From positions 1,550,001 to 1,614,000 of the forward strand of contig CP082962.1 of NCBI GenBank assembly GCA_021730285.1: 64,000 nucleotides of DNA, given 5' to 3'. Positions 25,697 to 33,751 of this stretch are shown in pieces. A model generated the notes under the pieces. That model saw nothing but the letters and a program-made list of their open reading frames with translations, had not been told where the DNA came from and made no database searches. Numbering within the stretch: the first letter of the stretch is position 1; each line of letters starts with the position of its first letter. The position numbers were made by a program, and so were the translations under genes. The DNA is from Desulfovibrio sp. JY. GTDB taxonomy: Bacteria > Desulfobacterota > Desulfovibrionia > Desulfovibrionales > Desulfovibrionaceae.

Positions 25697-26476
25697 ATGT
25701 TCGAGATGGAGTCCTTCCCCGGCGGCATGCGCATCCGCTTTGCGGCCACCTTGCCCCTGCTCGACCGGGCCGTGGCCGAGACGGTACGGTTCGTGGCCGG
25801 CCAGAACGCCAGCGGGAGCCTTTTCGACGTCAAGCTGCTGTTGCGCGAAGCGCTTTTAAACGCCGTGGTCCACGGCAACCGAAGCGACCCCACGCGCCAG
25901 GTGGATCTCGAGGCCCGGGCCAGCGAAGGGCGACTGACCCTTGTCGTCACCGACCAGGGGCCGGGCTTCGACTGGCGTTCCGGGTTGGCCAGCATGGCGC
26001 CGCCCGAGGCCACCAGCGGCCGGGGACTCACCATCCTCACCCTCTACGCCGACGACGTGCGCTACAACGCCGCCGGCAATGCCGTAACACTGACCAAGGC
26101 CGTTCCCGGTCTGCACGGTCCGGCCGTCCCCCCGGAAGCGGGGGAGAACATCCAGCGGAGCATCACTATGGACGACATTCGCATCGAGGACGGCAAGGCT
26201 GTTCTCTCCCCGGCGGGAGACATCGTCGCCTCCGTGGCCGACGCGCTTCGCGCCAGACTCAAGGAGGTCCTGCAGGAACATCCCGGCGGCCTCGTCATCG
26301 ACCTGGCCAAGGTGGAACTGATCGATTCCGTGGGCATCGGCCTTCTTATCGCCGTACACAACACGCTCGGCAAAAAAGGCGGCCGGCTGGTCCTTCGCAA
26401 CGTCAATCCCGATCTGGCGGCGCTTTTGCGCACCATGCGGTTGGACAAGCATTTCCAGATCGAAGCCTCCTCGTGA
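25697..26476 (+). CDS. Anti-sigma kinase (RsbW-like) fused to STAS anti-anti-sigma domain
   Basis: This 259-residue fusion has two parts. Residues 1-140 are a GHKL/HATPase domain of the RsbW/SpoIIAB type (Asn55 in LREALLNAVVHGN, DQGPGFD, SGRGLTIL). Residues 158-259 are a STAS domain with the phosphorylatable Ser211 in LIDSVGIG. In classical partner switching these are separate proteins that phosphorylate and bind each other. An in-frame ATG at 26168 with a GGGGGAG 20 bases upstream could also yield the STAS domain alone. The start is 25697 (GAGGTG upstream); a GTG at 25688 overlapping the previous stop is an alternative. Confidence 0.87.
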   Translation: MFEMESFPGGMRIRFAATLPLLDRAVAETVRFVAGQNASGSLFDVKLLLREALLNAVVHGNRSDPTRQVDLEARASEGRLTLVVTDQGPGFDWRSGLASMAPPEATSGRGLTILTLYADDVRYNAAGNAVTLTKAVPGLHGPAVPPEAGENIQRSITMDDIRIEDGKAVLSPAGDIVASVADALRARLKEVLQEHPGGLVIDLAKVELIDSVGIGLLIAVHNTLGKKGGRLVLRNVNPDLAALLRTMRLDKHFQIEASS

Positions 26477-26598
26477 CGCGTCCTTGAAGACGCGAGCGGT
26501 ATTATGCGATAATGCCAATCATGTCTTTATACACCTTTTCCGAATAACAGGGATTTCCGGACGTCGAGGACACGACGCCGGCCGGAAGCGAGGCAGCC

Positions 26599-27750
26599 GT
26601 GGACGCAGTGGACGACGAAATCATGGCCATGTTCGTGGAGGATACCCGCGAACACCTGGCCGACATCGAATTGGCGCTCATGGACATGGAGCGCGGCGGG
26701 GCGGACATCGACGAGGAGCTCGTCAACAAGGTTTTCCGGGCCGCCCATTCCATCAAGGGCGGGGCGAGCTTTTTAAACCTCAACAACACCCGCGACCTTG
26801 CCCACAAGCTGGAAAACATCCTGCACATGGTGCGCAGCCGCGAAATGGTGCCCGACACCAGGGTCATCAACTGCCTGCTGGCCGGCTTCGACCGGCTGCT
26901 CGGACTGGTGGAGAACGCCGCCGAAAGCGACGCCGAGGACATCTCCGGCATGCTGGCCGACCTGTCCGGGCTGACGACCGAGCACCTGCCCTCCGAGGCC
27001 CGGGCCGAGGCCGCCGCCGCCATCCCCATCGCCCTGCCCGGGGGCACGGTCGTTTTTACCGAGGACCAGCTCAGCCTGCGCCAGGCCACCGCCGGCGGCA
27101 AGAACCTGTACCTCGTGGAGTACGACCTCATCCACGACGTCCAGGCCAGGGGCAAGACGCCCCTCGACGTCATCAACACCATGGAGTCGAGCGGGCTGAT
27201 CGTCGACTGCCGCATGGAGCTGGCCGCCGTGGGCGACCTGGACGCCCCGCCGGTCAACCGTATCCCCTTTTACGTGCTTTTCGCCTCCATCGTCGAACCC
27301 GATATCGTGGGGTATCTCTTCGCCCTGGAGGGCGACCGCATCCATCCCCTGGACGTGGCCGCGCTGACCGAGGCGGCCGCTACGGGCGGCAATGCGGCAG
27401 CGGTCCGCGAGACCTTCGGCCCCTGGGAGCTTGCGGTAACGGGCGCTGCGGCCACGCTTTCGCTTCCGGCCGATGCCCCGGCCGAGGCCGGGAGCGCCAG
27501 GGAGGCGCTTGTCGCAGCGCTGGCCCGGGGCGCGAAAACGACCCTCGTGTGGCACGATCCCGGGGAGATCGACCTGGCGTTTCTCCAGGTCCTGGTCGCG
27601 GCCGGCAAGAGTTTCGCCGCCCGGAACCTGTCGCTGGCCCATGACGCCGCGCCGCCCAGGGCCCTCGCCGCCACGGCCGCCCGGGCCGGCCTGACGCCGG
27701 AATCCCTGGCCGAGGCGGGAGTGCCCGGAAAGCTTTTTTTCGCGTCCTGA
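26599..27750 (+). CDS. Hpt-domain phosphotransfer protein, CheA N-terminus-like
   Basis: This 383-residue protein starts at GTG (GAGGCAGCC upstream). Residues 1-110 form an Hpt domain with phospho-accepting His50 in RAAHSIKGGASFL. A middle region (about 150-260) resembles a CheA P2-type regulator-binding domain. The C-terminal 100 residues (LVAALARGAKTTLVWHDP, then IDLAFLQVLVAAGKSFAARN) resemble a STAS/MlaB-type fold. It lacks dimerisation, ATPase and CheW domains, so it cannot phosphorylate itself and may relay phosphate from the CheA encoded next. Thirty-seven bases separate the two genes. Confidence 0.78.
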   Translation: MDAVDDEIMAMFVEDTREHLADIELALMDMERGGADIDEELVNKVFRAAHSIKGGASFLNLNNTRDLAHKLENILHMVRSREMVPDTRVINCLLAGFDRLLGLVENAAESDAEDISGMLADLSGLTTEHLPSEARAEAAAAIPIALPGGTVVFTEDQLSLRQATAGGKNLYLVEYDLIHDVQARGKTPLDVINTMESSGLIVDCRMELAAVGDLDAPPVNRIPFYVLFASIVEPDIVGYLFALEGDRIHPLDVAALTEAAATGGNAAAVRETFGPWELAVTGAAATLSLPADAPAEAGSAREALVAALARGAKTTLVWHDPGEIDLAFLQVLVAAGKSFAARNLSLAHDAAPPRALAATAARAGLTPESLAEAGVPGKLFFAS

Positions 27751-27787
27751 CGGTCGCGCCAACGTCCGCTACGGAGGACAGACACGG

Positions 27788-29899
27788 ATGGTAGGCAACG
27801 ACGAGATGCGCGCCCTTTTTGCCGAGGAAGTGCAGGAAAACCTGGCCGAACTCGACGGGGCGCTGCTGGAGCTGGAAAAGACCCCCGGGGACAAGGACCT
27901 TGTCGACCGGATATTCCGGGCCGTGCACACGCTCAAGGGCGCCTGCGACATGTTCGGCATCTCCGGCGTGGTCGTCCTGGCCCACGATCTGGAGTCGCTT
28001 TTTTCCCAGGTGCGCGAGGGCTGGCGGCGGGTGGGTAAGGACCTGCTCGACGCGGCGTTTCTGGCCAAGGACCGGTTCACGACCATGCTCGGCGGCGAGG
28101 ACGGCCCGGTCGGCGGCGAGGACCCGGAGCTTGCCGCCCGGCTCAAGGCGCTGCTGCGCTCGGTGGATATGCCGGACGACGCCCCGGCGACGGAGGCCCC
28201 GGTCGTCCCGGACGCCGCGCCGGCCGCGCCGGCCGCGTCGGGGGCGGTCGTGACGCAGAAACGATCCTGGCGCATCCGCCTTGCCCCGTCCGACCCCGGC
28301 CATCTGGCCAAGGCCGATCCCCTGGCCCTGCTCGACACCCTGCGGGGCATGGGCGAGGCCTCGGTGCGCTGCGACCTGACGGGGGTGCCCGATCTCGAGG
28401 CGCTGGCGCCGGAGGATTGCACCTTGCGCTTCGAAGTGATCCTGACGGCGGATACCGGCGCCGTGCCGGACGCCGAGGCCCTGCGCGACACGTTTTTTTA
28501 TCTGGAAAACCCCGCCGACGTGGTGATTGCGCCCTGCGAGCCATCCGAGGCGACCGCGGCCTCGGATGTCCTGGAATGGCCCGAGATCCCGGCCCCCGAG
28601 CCCGAGGCCAAGCCCGTGGCGGAAGCCGCGCCGCCGGCCGTTTCCCCGGCCGGGCCTTCCCCTGTCGTCCCCGCCGCCAAGCCCGAGGCCAAGCCTGAGG
28701 CCAAGCCTGAGGGCAAGCGTCCCGTGGCCGCGAAAAAGGAAGTCATGCAGAGCCTTCGCGTGGACGCGGCCAAGCTCGACGACCTGGTCAATCTGGTCGG
28801 CGAACTGGTCATCGCCCAGGCGCGGCTCACCCAGCTGGCCTCGGGGCTGGCCCAGCCGGCGCTGACCAGCGTGGCCGAGGAAATCGAGCGGCTGTCCAAC
28901 GAACTGCGCGACAACACGCTCGGCATCCGCATGCTGCCCATCGGCACCACCTTCAGCCGTTTCCGCCGGCTGGTGCGCGACCTGTCCGCGGAAATGCACA
29001 AATCCATCGAGCTGGTCACCGAGGGCGGCGAAACGGAACTCGACAAGACCGTCATCGAGCAACTCAACGATCCCCTGGTGCATCTTTTGCGCAACAGCAT
29101 CGACCACGGCATCGAGGCGCCCGGCGAACGGCTGGCCGCCGGCAAGTCCGAAACCGGGTCCATCGTGCTTGCGGCCGAGCACGCCGGGGGCGAGGTGGTG
29201 CTGTCGATCATCGACGACGGCCGGGGCATGGACCCGGCCCGCATACGGGCCAAGGCCGAGGAAAAAGGGCTCGTGTCCCCGGAGGCGCGCCTGACCGAGG
29301 CGGAGATCTACAACCTCGTCTTTCTGCCCGGGTTCTCCACGGCGGAAAAGATCACCAACGTCTCGGGCCGGGGCGTGGGCATGGACGTGGTCAAACGCAG
29401 CATGGACGCGCTGCGGGGCAAGATCGACATCCACAGCGAGCTCGGCAAGGGCTCGCGCATCACCATCAAGCTGCCGCTGACCCTGGCCATCATCGACGGG
29501 TTGCAGATCAAGGCCGGCGAGGACCAGTACATCATCCCGCTGTCGCTGGTGGAGGAGTGCGTGGAGCTGCCGCGCGAAAACGCGGAAGCCGCCGGACGCG
29601 GCCGCACCATCCATCTGCGCGGCGAGATCGTGCCCTACATCCGGCTGCGCGAGGCCTTCGAACTGGCCGGCAACGCCCCGGCCATCGAACAGGTCGTGGT
29701 CACCCGCTTCGAGGGCGAACGGACCGGCATCGCCGTGGACGAGGTCATGGGCCAGCAACAGACGGTCATCAAAAGCCTCGGCAACTACATCGGGTCGGTG
29801 GCCGGCATTTCCGGGGCCACCATAAACGGCGACGGCACCATGTCCCTGATCCTTGACGTGCCGACGCTCGTGGCCACGGTCAAACGCGCCGTGGCTTAG
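27788..29899 (+). CDS. cheA: Chemotaxis-type histidine kinase CheA
   Basis: This 703-residue protein has the CheA domain order: Hpt with His47 in RAVHTLKGACD, a P2-like region (about 155-250), a Pro/Ala/Glu/Lys-rich linker with repeated KPEA, the dimerisation helices (LDDLVNLVGELVIAQARL), an HATPase with LLRNSIDHGI, DDGRGMD and GRGVGMDVV, and a C-terminal CheW domain. It phosphorylates response regulators under receptor control. No cheW, cheY, cheR, cheB or receptor gene accompanies it; its neighbours are partner-switching proteins, suggesting a non-motility output. A B-type hairpin module follows. Confidence 0.92.
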   Translation: MVGNDEMRALFAEEVQENLAELDGALLELEKTPGDKDLVDRIFRAVHTLKGACDMFGISGVVVLAHDLESLFSQVREGWRRVGKDLLDAAFLAKDRFTTMLGGEDGPVGGEDPELAARLKALLRSVDMPDDAPATEAPVVPDAAPAAPAASGAVVTQKRSWRIRLAPSDPGHLAKADPLALLDTLRGMGEASVRCDLTGVPDLEALAPEDCTLRFEVILTADTGAVPDAEALRDTFFYLENPADVVIAPCEPSEATAASDVLEWPEIPAPEPEAKPVAEAAPPAVSPAGPSPVVPAAKPEAKPEAKPEGKRPVAAKKEVMQSLRVDAAKLDDLVNLVGELVIAQARLTQLASGLAQPALTSVAEEIERLSNELRDNTLGIRMLPIGTTFSRFRRLVRDLSAEMHKSIELVTEGGETELDKTVIEQLNDPLVHLLRNSIDHGIEAPGERLAAGKSETGSIVLAAEHAGGEVVLSIIDDGRGMDPARIRAKAEEKGLVSPEARLTEAEIYNLVFLPGFSTAEKITNVSGRGVGMDVVKRSMDALRGKIDIHSELGKGSRITIKLPLTLAIIDGLQIKAGEDQYIIPLSLVEECVELPRENAEAAGRGRTIHLRGEIVPYIRLREAFELAGNAPAIEQVVVTRFEGERTGIAVDEVMGQQQTVIKSLGNYIGSVAGISGATINGDGTMSLILDVPTLVATVKRAVA

Positions 29900-29924
29900 G
29901 GGGAGGGGAGAAGGGCAGGAGGGT

Positions 29925-30091
29925 GCGAGAGGGGAACCCTTTTTGAAAAAAGTGTTCCCCTCTCGCGCTCTCCCCTCCCCAAAACTTTTAACGATTATGG
30001 AGAGGGTAACGATAACACTCTGCAATTATTAAGAGTCTTTGGAAAGGGGGACCGGGGGGAGAACCTTTCTGCAAGAAAGGTTTCCCCCCGG
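29925..30091. repeat. Paired hairpin modules B(+)/A(-), copy 4
   Basis: Hairpin B (29925-29966) with tail GCTCTCCCCTCCCCAAAAC lies 25 bases after the cheA stop in sense orientation. The spacer contains TAACGATAACACTCTGC. Hairpin A (30052-30091) follows in the opposite orientation, immediately before the promoter of the Fur-family gene. Confidence 0.85.
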
Positions 30092-30119
30092 TTGTCCCCG
30101 GCTCTTCCCGCTCCCTGCA

Positions 30120-30148
30120 TTGACCCGAAGGCGTCAGGCGGCTATATT
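30120..30148 (+). promoter_or_regulatory. Sigma-70-type promoter of the Fur-family gene
   Basis: TTGACC (30120-30125), a 17-base spacer and TATATT (30143-30148) are well matched. The predicted transcript begins about 20 bases before the ATG at 30176. No obvious Fur-box inverted repeat overlaps it. Confidence 0.7.
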
Positions 30149-30175
30149 CGTGTATCTTTTACCCAGAGCCCAGGC

Positions 30176-30625
30176 ATGATCAAAGACCCCTACGCCAAAT
30201 TCGCGGACTTCATCGCCCGCCAGAAGCTTAAAATGACGCCCCAGCGGCGCAGGATTCTCGAAGTCTTTCTGTCCGAGGAGGGTCATGTGACCTCCGAGGA
30301 GCTCTACCAGAAGGTCAAGCGGGAATACGACGGCATCGGCCAGGCCACGGTCTACCGCACGCTCAAGCTTTTGGCCGATTCGGGGCTGGCCAAGGCCGTG
30401 GAATTCGGCGACGGGGCCATGCGGTACGAGATCCTGTACGGCCAGAGCCACCACGACCATCTCATCTGCGAATCCTGCGGCATCAACGTGGAGGTGGTGG
30501 ACCCGTCCATCGAGCGCCTCCAGGAAGAAGTCGCCCGCCGCCACGGCTTCAAGCTCACCGCCCACAAGCTCTACCTCTACGGCATCTGCCCGGACTGCCA
30601 GAAGAAGGCCGCCGGGAACAGCTAG
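30176..30625 (+). CDS. Fur family metalloregulator (Fur/PerR type)
   Basis: The protein has 149 residues from the ATG at 30176; the frame upstream to 30092 precedes the promoter. The winged helix (MTPQRRRILEVFLS, then GIGQATVYRTLKLL) is followed by a dimerisation domain with the metal-site histidines in SHHDHLICESCG and two CxxC motifs (CESC, CPDC) for structural zinc. It senses iron, peroxide or another metal-linked signal; Fur and PerR cannot be told apart with confidence. Paired hairpin modules flank it on both sides, so it is a single-gene unit. Confidence 0.9.
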   Translation: MIKDPYAKFADFIARQKLKMTPQRRRILEVFLSEEGHVTSEELYQKVKREYDGIGQATVYRTLKLLADSGLAKAVEFGDGAMRYEILYGQSHHDHLICESCGINVEVVDPSIERLQEEVARRHGFKLTAHKLYLYGICPDCQKKAAGNS

Positions 30626-30633
30626 CGGACAAT

Positions 30634-30798
30634 GCGAGAGGGGAACCCTTTTTGAAAAAAGTGTTCCCCTCTCGCGCTCTCCCCTCCCCAAAACTTTTAC
30701 CGGTTACGGCTGCGGCAACGATAACGCTCCGGAACCGTTAGACGTCTTTGGAAGGGGGGCCCGGGGGGAAACCTTTCTTCAGAAAGGTTTCCCCCCGG
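30634..30798. repeat. Paired hairpin modules B(+)/A(-), copy 5
   Basis: Hairpin B (30634-30675) is 9 bases after the fur-family stop in sense orientation. Hairpin A (30761-30798) faces the other way and is sense for the convergent SulP gene, whose stop codon falls in its apical loop. The spacer between them includes CGGTTACGG and AACGATAACGC. Confidence 0.85.
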
Positions 30799-32611
30799 TA
30801 GTTTCCCTCTCCTCCTCTTCTCCCCCCGGGCGGGCGGCGCATTCGGCGAAGACCCGGGTGTGGCAGCAGGCGCAGCGTTCGGGGTCCAGGCGCGCGATGA
30901 TGCCGGCGATGGCCGTGGATTTGTCGCGAAAGACATTCTGCGGCCCGATGCGGGCCAGGCAGCCGCCGCGTCGCAGCAGCTCCAGCACTTCCGACTTGAG
31001 CGAGCAGAAAAAGATTTCCCGTCCCGAGAGCCGCATGGTCCCGGCCTCGTGAAACAGCATGTGGCAGCCGCCGGCATCGATGAAGTTGATGCCCGAGCCG
31101 AGGATGAGGATGTGGCATTGTTCCGGGCTTTTCTCGGCGATGCGGTGCAGTTCCTCGGCGATGTGGTTGACCGCGCCGAAAAAGATCGAGCCGTCCAGGC
31201 GCAGGATCTTGAGTTGCGGGCACTCGGGCAGGGGGCGGCGGTGCACGTTGACCAGCGCGCGGTGGGGCGAATCTGGGTCCGGGGCCAGGGTGATGAAGTG
31301 GGGGTGGCTGGTGCGGCGCAGGTAGAGCAGGAGCGACAGGATCACGCCGGCGTAGATGGCGAATTGGAGCTCTGTGAACAGCGTGGCCAGCAGCGTGGCC
31401 AGAAGCACTCCGGCCTCGCCCTTGTCCGTTTTCACGATGTGGCGGATGGCCGGGATGTTGATGAGCCCGGCGGCCACGACCAGGATGACGCCGGCCATGG
31501 AGGCGATGGGCAGGGCGGCCGAGAGCGGGGCGATGAGCAGTACGATGGCGGCCAGGAACACGGCCGAGAACACGGCGGCCAGCGGCGTTTTGGCTCCGGC
31601 GTCGAAGTTGACGCCCGTGCGGGTGAACGAGCCCGAGGTGGCGTAGGCCGAAAAAAAGCTGCCCACGACGTTGGCCAGGCCCTGGCCGATGAATTCCTGG
31701 CTGTTGTCGATGTGCTGGTTGGAGCGGGTGGCCACGGCCCGGGCGATGGACACGGCCTCGGCCAGCCCCAGCATGCCGACGGCCACCGCGCCGGGGACCA
31801 GGATGCGTAGCGTGTCCAGGTCGAAGCGCGGCAGGGACAAGGGGGGCAGCGAGGCGGGCAGCGCGCCGACAAGCGTCACGCCGTGGGCCGGGCCGCCGAT
31901 GGCCATGGAAACCAGGCTGCCGATGACCATGGCCAGAAGCAGGGCCGGGGCCTTGGGGTTTAGTTTGCGGATGGCCACGGCGCAGAAAAGCGTGGTCACG
32001 CCGATGCACAGCACGCGCGGATTGACGTCCGGCAGGCGGCTTATGAGCCCGATCCAGGTGTCCAGGAACGAGCCGCCCCGGGGCAGGGTCAGGCCGCAGA
32101 AATGGCCGAGCTGGCTGGTGGCGATGAGGATGGCCGCCCCGGCCATGAACCCCGTGACCACGGAGTGGGAGACGAAATTGACCACCCCGCCGAGCCGGGC
32201 CAGGCCCAGGCCCAGCTTGAAGATGCCGGCCAGGAGCGTCAGCGCCAGCACGAGGTTCAGGTAGTCGGGGCTTCCCGGCGCGGCCAACTGGCTGACGTTG
32301 GCGAAGATGACCAGGGAGGCGGTGGTGGTGGGGCCGGAGATGAGGTGGAACGAGGAGCCGAAAAGCGCGGCCACGACCACCGGCACCATGGCCGCGTACA
32401 GGCCGTAGACCGGCGGCAGCCCGGCAATGGCGGCAAAGGCCACGCCCTGGGGCAGCACGATCACCGCGCCGGTAAGCCCCGCCCACAGGTCGGCGCGCGC
32501 CGTGCGGCGGTTGACCAGGGGCCACCAGGACAGAAACGGCAGGATATGGGGCAGGGTGGCCTTGATGCGGTCGCTGCGGGTTTTGCGGCGGGGAAGTTCG
32601 CATTGTTCCAT
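30779..32611 (-). CDS. SulP family anion permease with STAS domain
   Basis: This 610-residue protein has about ten to twelve membrane segments containing the SulP signatures LTGAVIVLPQGVAFAAIAG, LPPVYGLYAA and SSFHLISGPTTT. A C-terminal cytoplasmic STAS domain follows (about 440-560; LKILRLDGSIFFGAVNHI). It transports sulfate, bicarbonate or a related anion; in a sulfate reducer sulfate is plausible but not shown. The last 20 or so residues are Glu/Arg-rich and read into a repeat hairpin, so the stop lies in the hairpin loop. GGAG precedes the start. A palindrome overlaps its promoter. Confidence 0.9.
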   Translation of the reverse strand: MEQCELPRRKTRSDRIKATLPHILPFLSWWPLVNRRTARADLWAGLTGAVIVLPQGVAFAAIAGLPPVYGLYAAMVPVVVAALFGSSFHLISGPTTTASLVIFANVSQLAAPGSPDYLNLVLALTLLAGIFKLGLGLARLGGVVNFVSHSVVTGFMAGAAILIATSQLGHFCGLTLPRGGSFLDTWIGLISRLPDVNPRVLCIGVTTLFCAVAIRKLNPKAPALLLAMVIGSLVSMAIGGPAHGVTLVGALPASLPPLSLPRFDLDTLRILVPGAVAVGMLGLAEAVSIARAVATRSNQHIDNSQEFIGQGLANVVGSFFSAYATSGSFTRTGVNFDAGAKTPLAAVFSAVFLAAIVLLIAPLSAALPIASMAGVILVVAAGLINIPAIRHIVKTDKGEAGVLLATLLATLFTELQFAIYAGVILSLLLYLRRTSHPHFITLAPDPDSPHRALVNVHRRPLPECPQLKILRLDGSIFFGAVNHIAEELHRIAEKSPEQCHILILGSGINFIDAGGCHMLFHEAGTMRLSGREIFFCSLKSEVLELLRRGGCLARIGPQNVFRDKSTAIAGIIARLDPERCACCHTRVFAECAARPGGEEEERETTGGKPF

Positions 32612-32634
32612 GACGACGTGCTCCGAAAAAGACG

Positions 32635-32671
32635 ATTGTCATGACAATACCCCGGCGTCGGTGCAGGTCAA
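32635..32671 (-). promoter_or_regulatory. SulP promoter with palindromic operator
   Basis: On the minus strand TTGACC (32671-32666), a 16-base spacer and TATTGT (32649-32644) form a promoter. The perfect 14-base palindrome ATTGTCATGACAAT (32635-32648) overlaps the -10 box and the expected start of transcription, so a dimeric regulator probably binds there. The regulator is not identified. Confidence 0.6.
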
Positions 32672-32919
32672 CCTGTGGGCTTTTTGGAACAAGGCCTCGT
32701 TTCGCAATCGTGGCGAACCCGGTGCGGGGAAAGGCCGGCGCGCGTATGTCGCCGGGGGGAATGGGCTGACGGAATTCCGACACCCTTGCCAGGACGACCT
32801 GGGTGCGTATATGAAATGAAGACCTCTCCACGGATGGAGCCGGTTCCCGATGCCCGGGACCGCGAGGGCAGGCACGCTCGTGTCCCTGTGGCGGCGTGAC
32901 GCCACGCCCGGAGACCCCC
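32672..32919. other. Intergenic region upstream of the 132-residue ORF
   Basis: The sequence between the SulP promoter and the next plus-strand gene holds no supported gene. Frames here on both strands are short shadows. A start at GTG 32896 for the next gene was considered and not preferred. Confidence 0.45.
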
Positions 32920-33294
32920 ATGGCCGCCATCCAAGCCGTCGCCAGCGCCAGTTCGGCCTACCAGCGTGAAGCCACGCGTTTTGTCGCGTCCACGCCCAAG
33001 GTCGGCGGCAAGGTCATCAACCGCGAGGCCACGGTTTCCTTTGGTCCGTTTCGCGTCAGCTACGCGGCCACGGACTACGAATTCGACCTGACCGGGGCCT
33101 CGGCCCAGACGTCGTTCGCCGACGCCCTGGACGCGGCCGCCACAACCGCCCGGCTGGCCGATACGCCAAGTCAATCCGATGCAAGTTCCGGGCCGACGAA
33201 CGCCATAAGCCGCCGTCTGGCCCTGGCCGGCTACCAGGCCGCCGCCAATGCGCCGCAGACGCCAACCTCCGGCATGTTTTCCGCCACGGCATAG
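32920..33294 (+). CDS. Hypothetical protein
   Basis: This protein has about 124 residues from the ATG at 32920, which has GGAGA six bases upstream; a GTG at 32896 would add eight residues. It is Ala/Ser/Thr-rich with no signal peptide, membrane helix or known domain. The middle reads like beta strands (GGKVINREATVSFGPFRVSY) and the rest is low complexity. It ends 13 bases before the VOC-family gene and may be co-transcribed with it. Function unknown. Confidence 0.55.
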   Translation: MAAIQAVASASSAYQREATRFVASTPKVGGKVINREATVSFGPFRVSYAATDYEFDLTGASAQTSFADALDAAATTARLADTPSQSDASSGPTNAISRRLALAGYQAAANAPQTPTSGMFSATA

Positions 33295-33307
33295 GGAGGT
33301 CTTCGTC

Positions 33308-33697
33308 ATGCCCGAGGCCGTGCCCGTTACGGGTCTCGATCACCTCGTACTCACCGTGGCCGATCTGGCGCGATCGATCGCCTTTTACCGCGACGTGCTC
33401 GGCATGCGGGTGCGCCGCACGCCCGAGGGCCGCGTTTCGCTCCATTTCGGCGGGCAAAAGATCAATCTGCACCCGGCGCAGGGGACCATCCTCCCCCGGG
33501 CCGGGCATCCCGCGCCGGGATCGGCCGATGTCTGTTTTTTGACTGGCCTGGACGCCGAAACCGTGGCCTCCCGCCTGCGGGCGCATGGCGTGGCCGTGGA
33601 GTGCGGGCCGGTGGACCGTGATGTGGCCGCCGGACCGGCCCGCTCCGTGTATTGCCGAGACCCTGACGGCAATCTGGTGGAAATCGCCGCCAGATAG
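33308..33697 (+). CDS. VOC family (glyoxalase/bleomycin-resistance fold) protein
   Basis: This 129-residue protein starts behind GGGAGG. It has the vicinal-oxygen-chelate pattern: the first metal ligand His in GLDHLVLTVAD, the FYRDVLGMRV segment, and the C-terminal DPDGNLVEIA with the metal-binding Glu. These proteins act as small metal-dependent lyases, dioxygenases or binding proteins. The YCRDPDGNLVEI ending is typical of the glyoxalase I-like VirB-associated group, but the substrate is unknown. Confidence 0.85.
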   Translation: MPEAVPVTGLDHLVLTVADLARSIAFYRDVLGMRVRRTPEGRVSLHFGGQKINLHPAQGTILPRAGHPAPGSADVCFLTGLDAETVASRLRAHGVAVECGPVDRDVAAGPARSVYCRDPDGNLVEIAAR

Positions 33698-33751
33698 GCC
33701 CGGTCGTCGCCCCGGACGCCTTTCCGTGGGGCGGGCGTCCGGAACTCCTCT

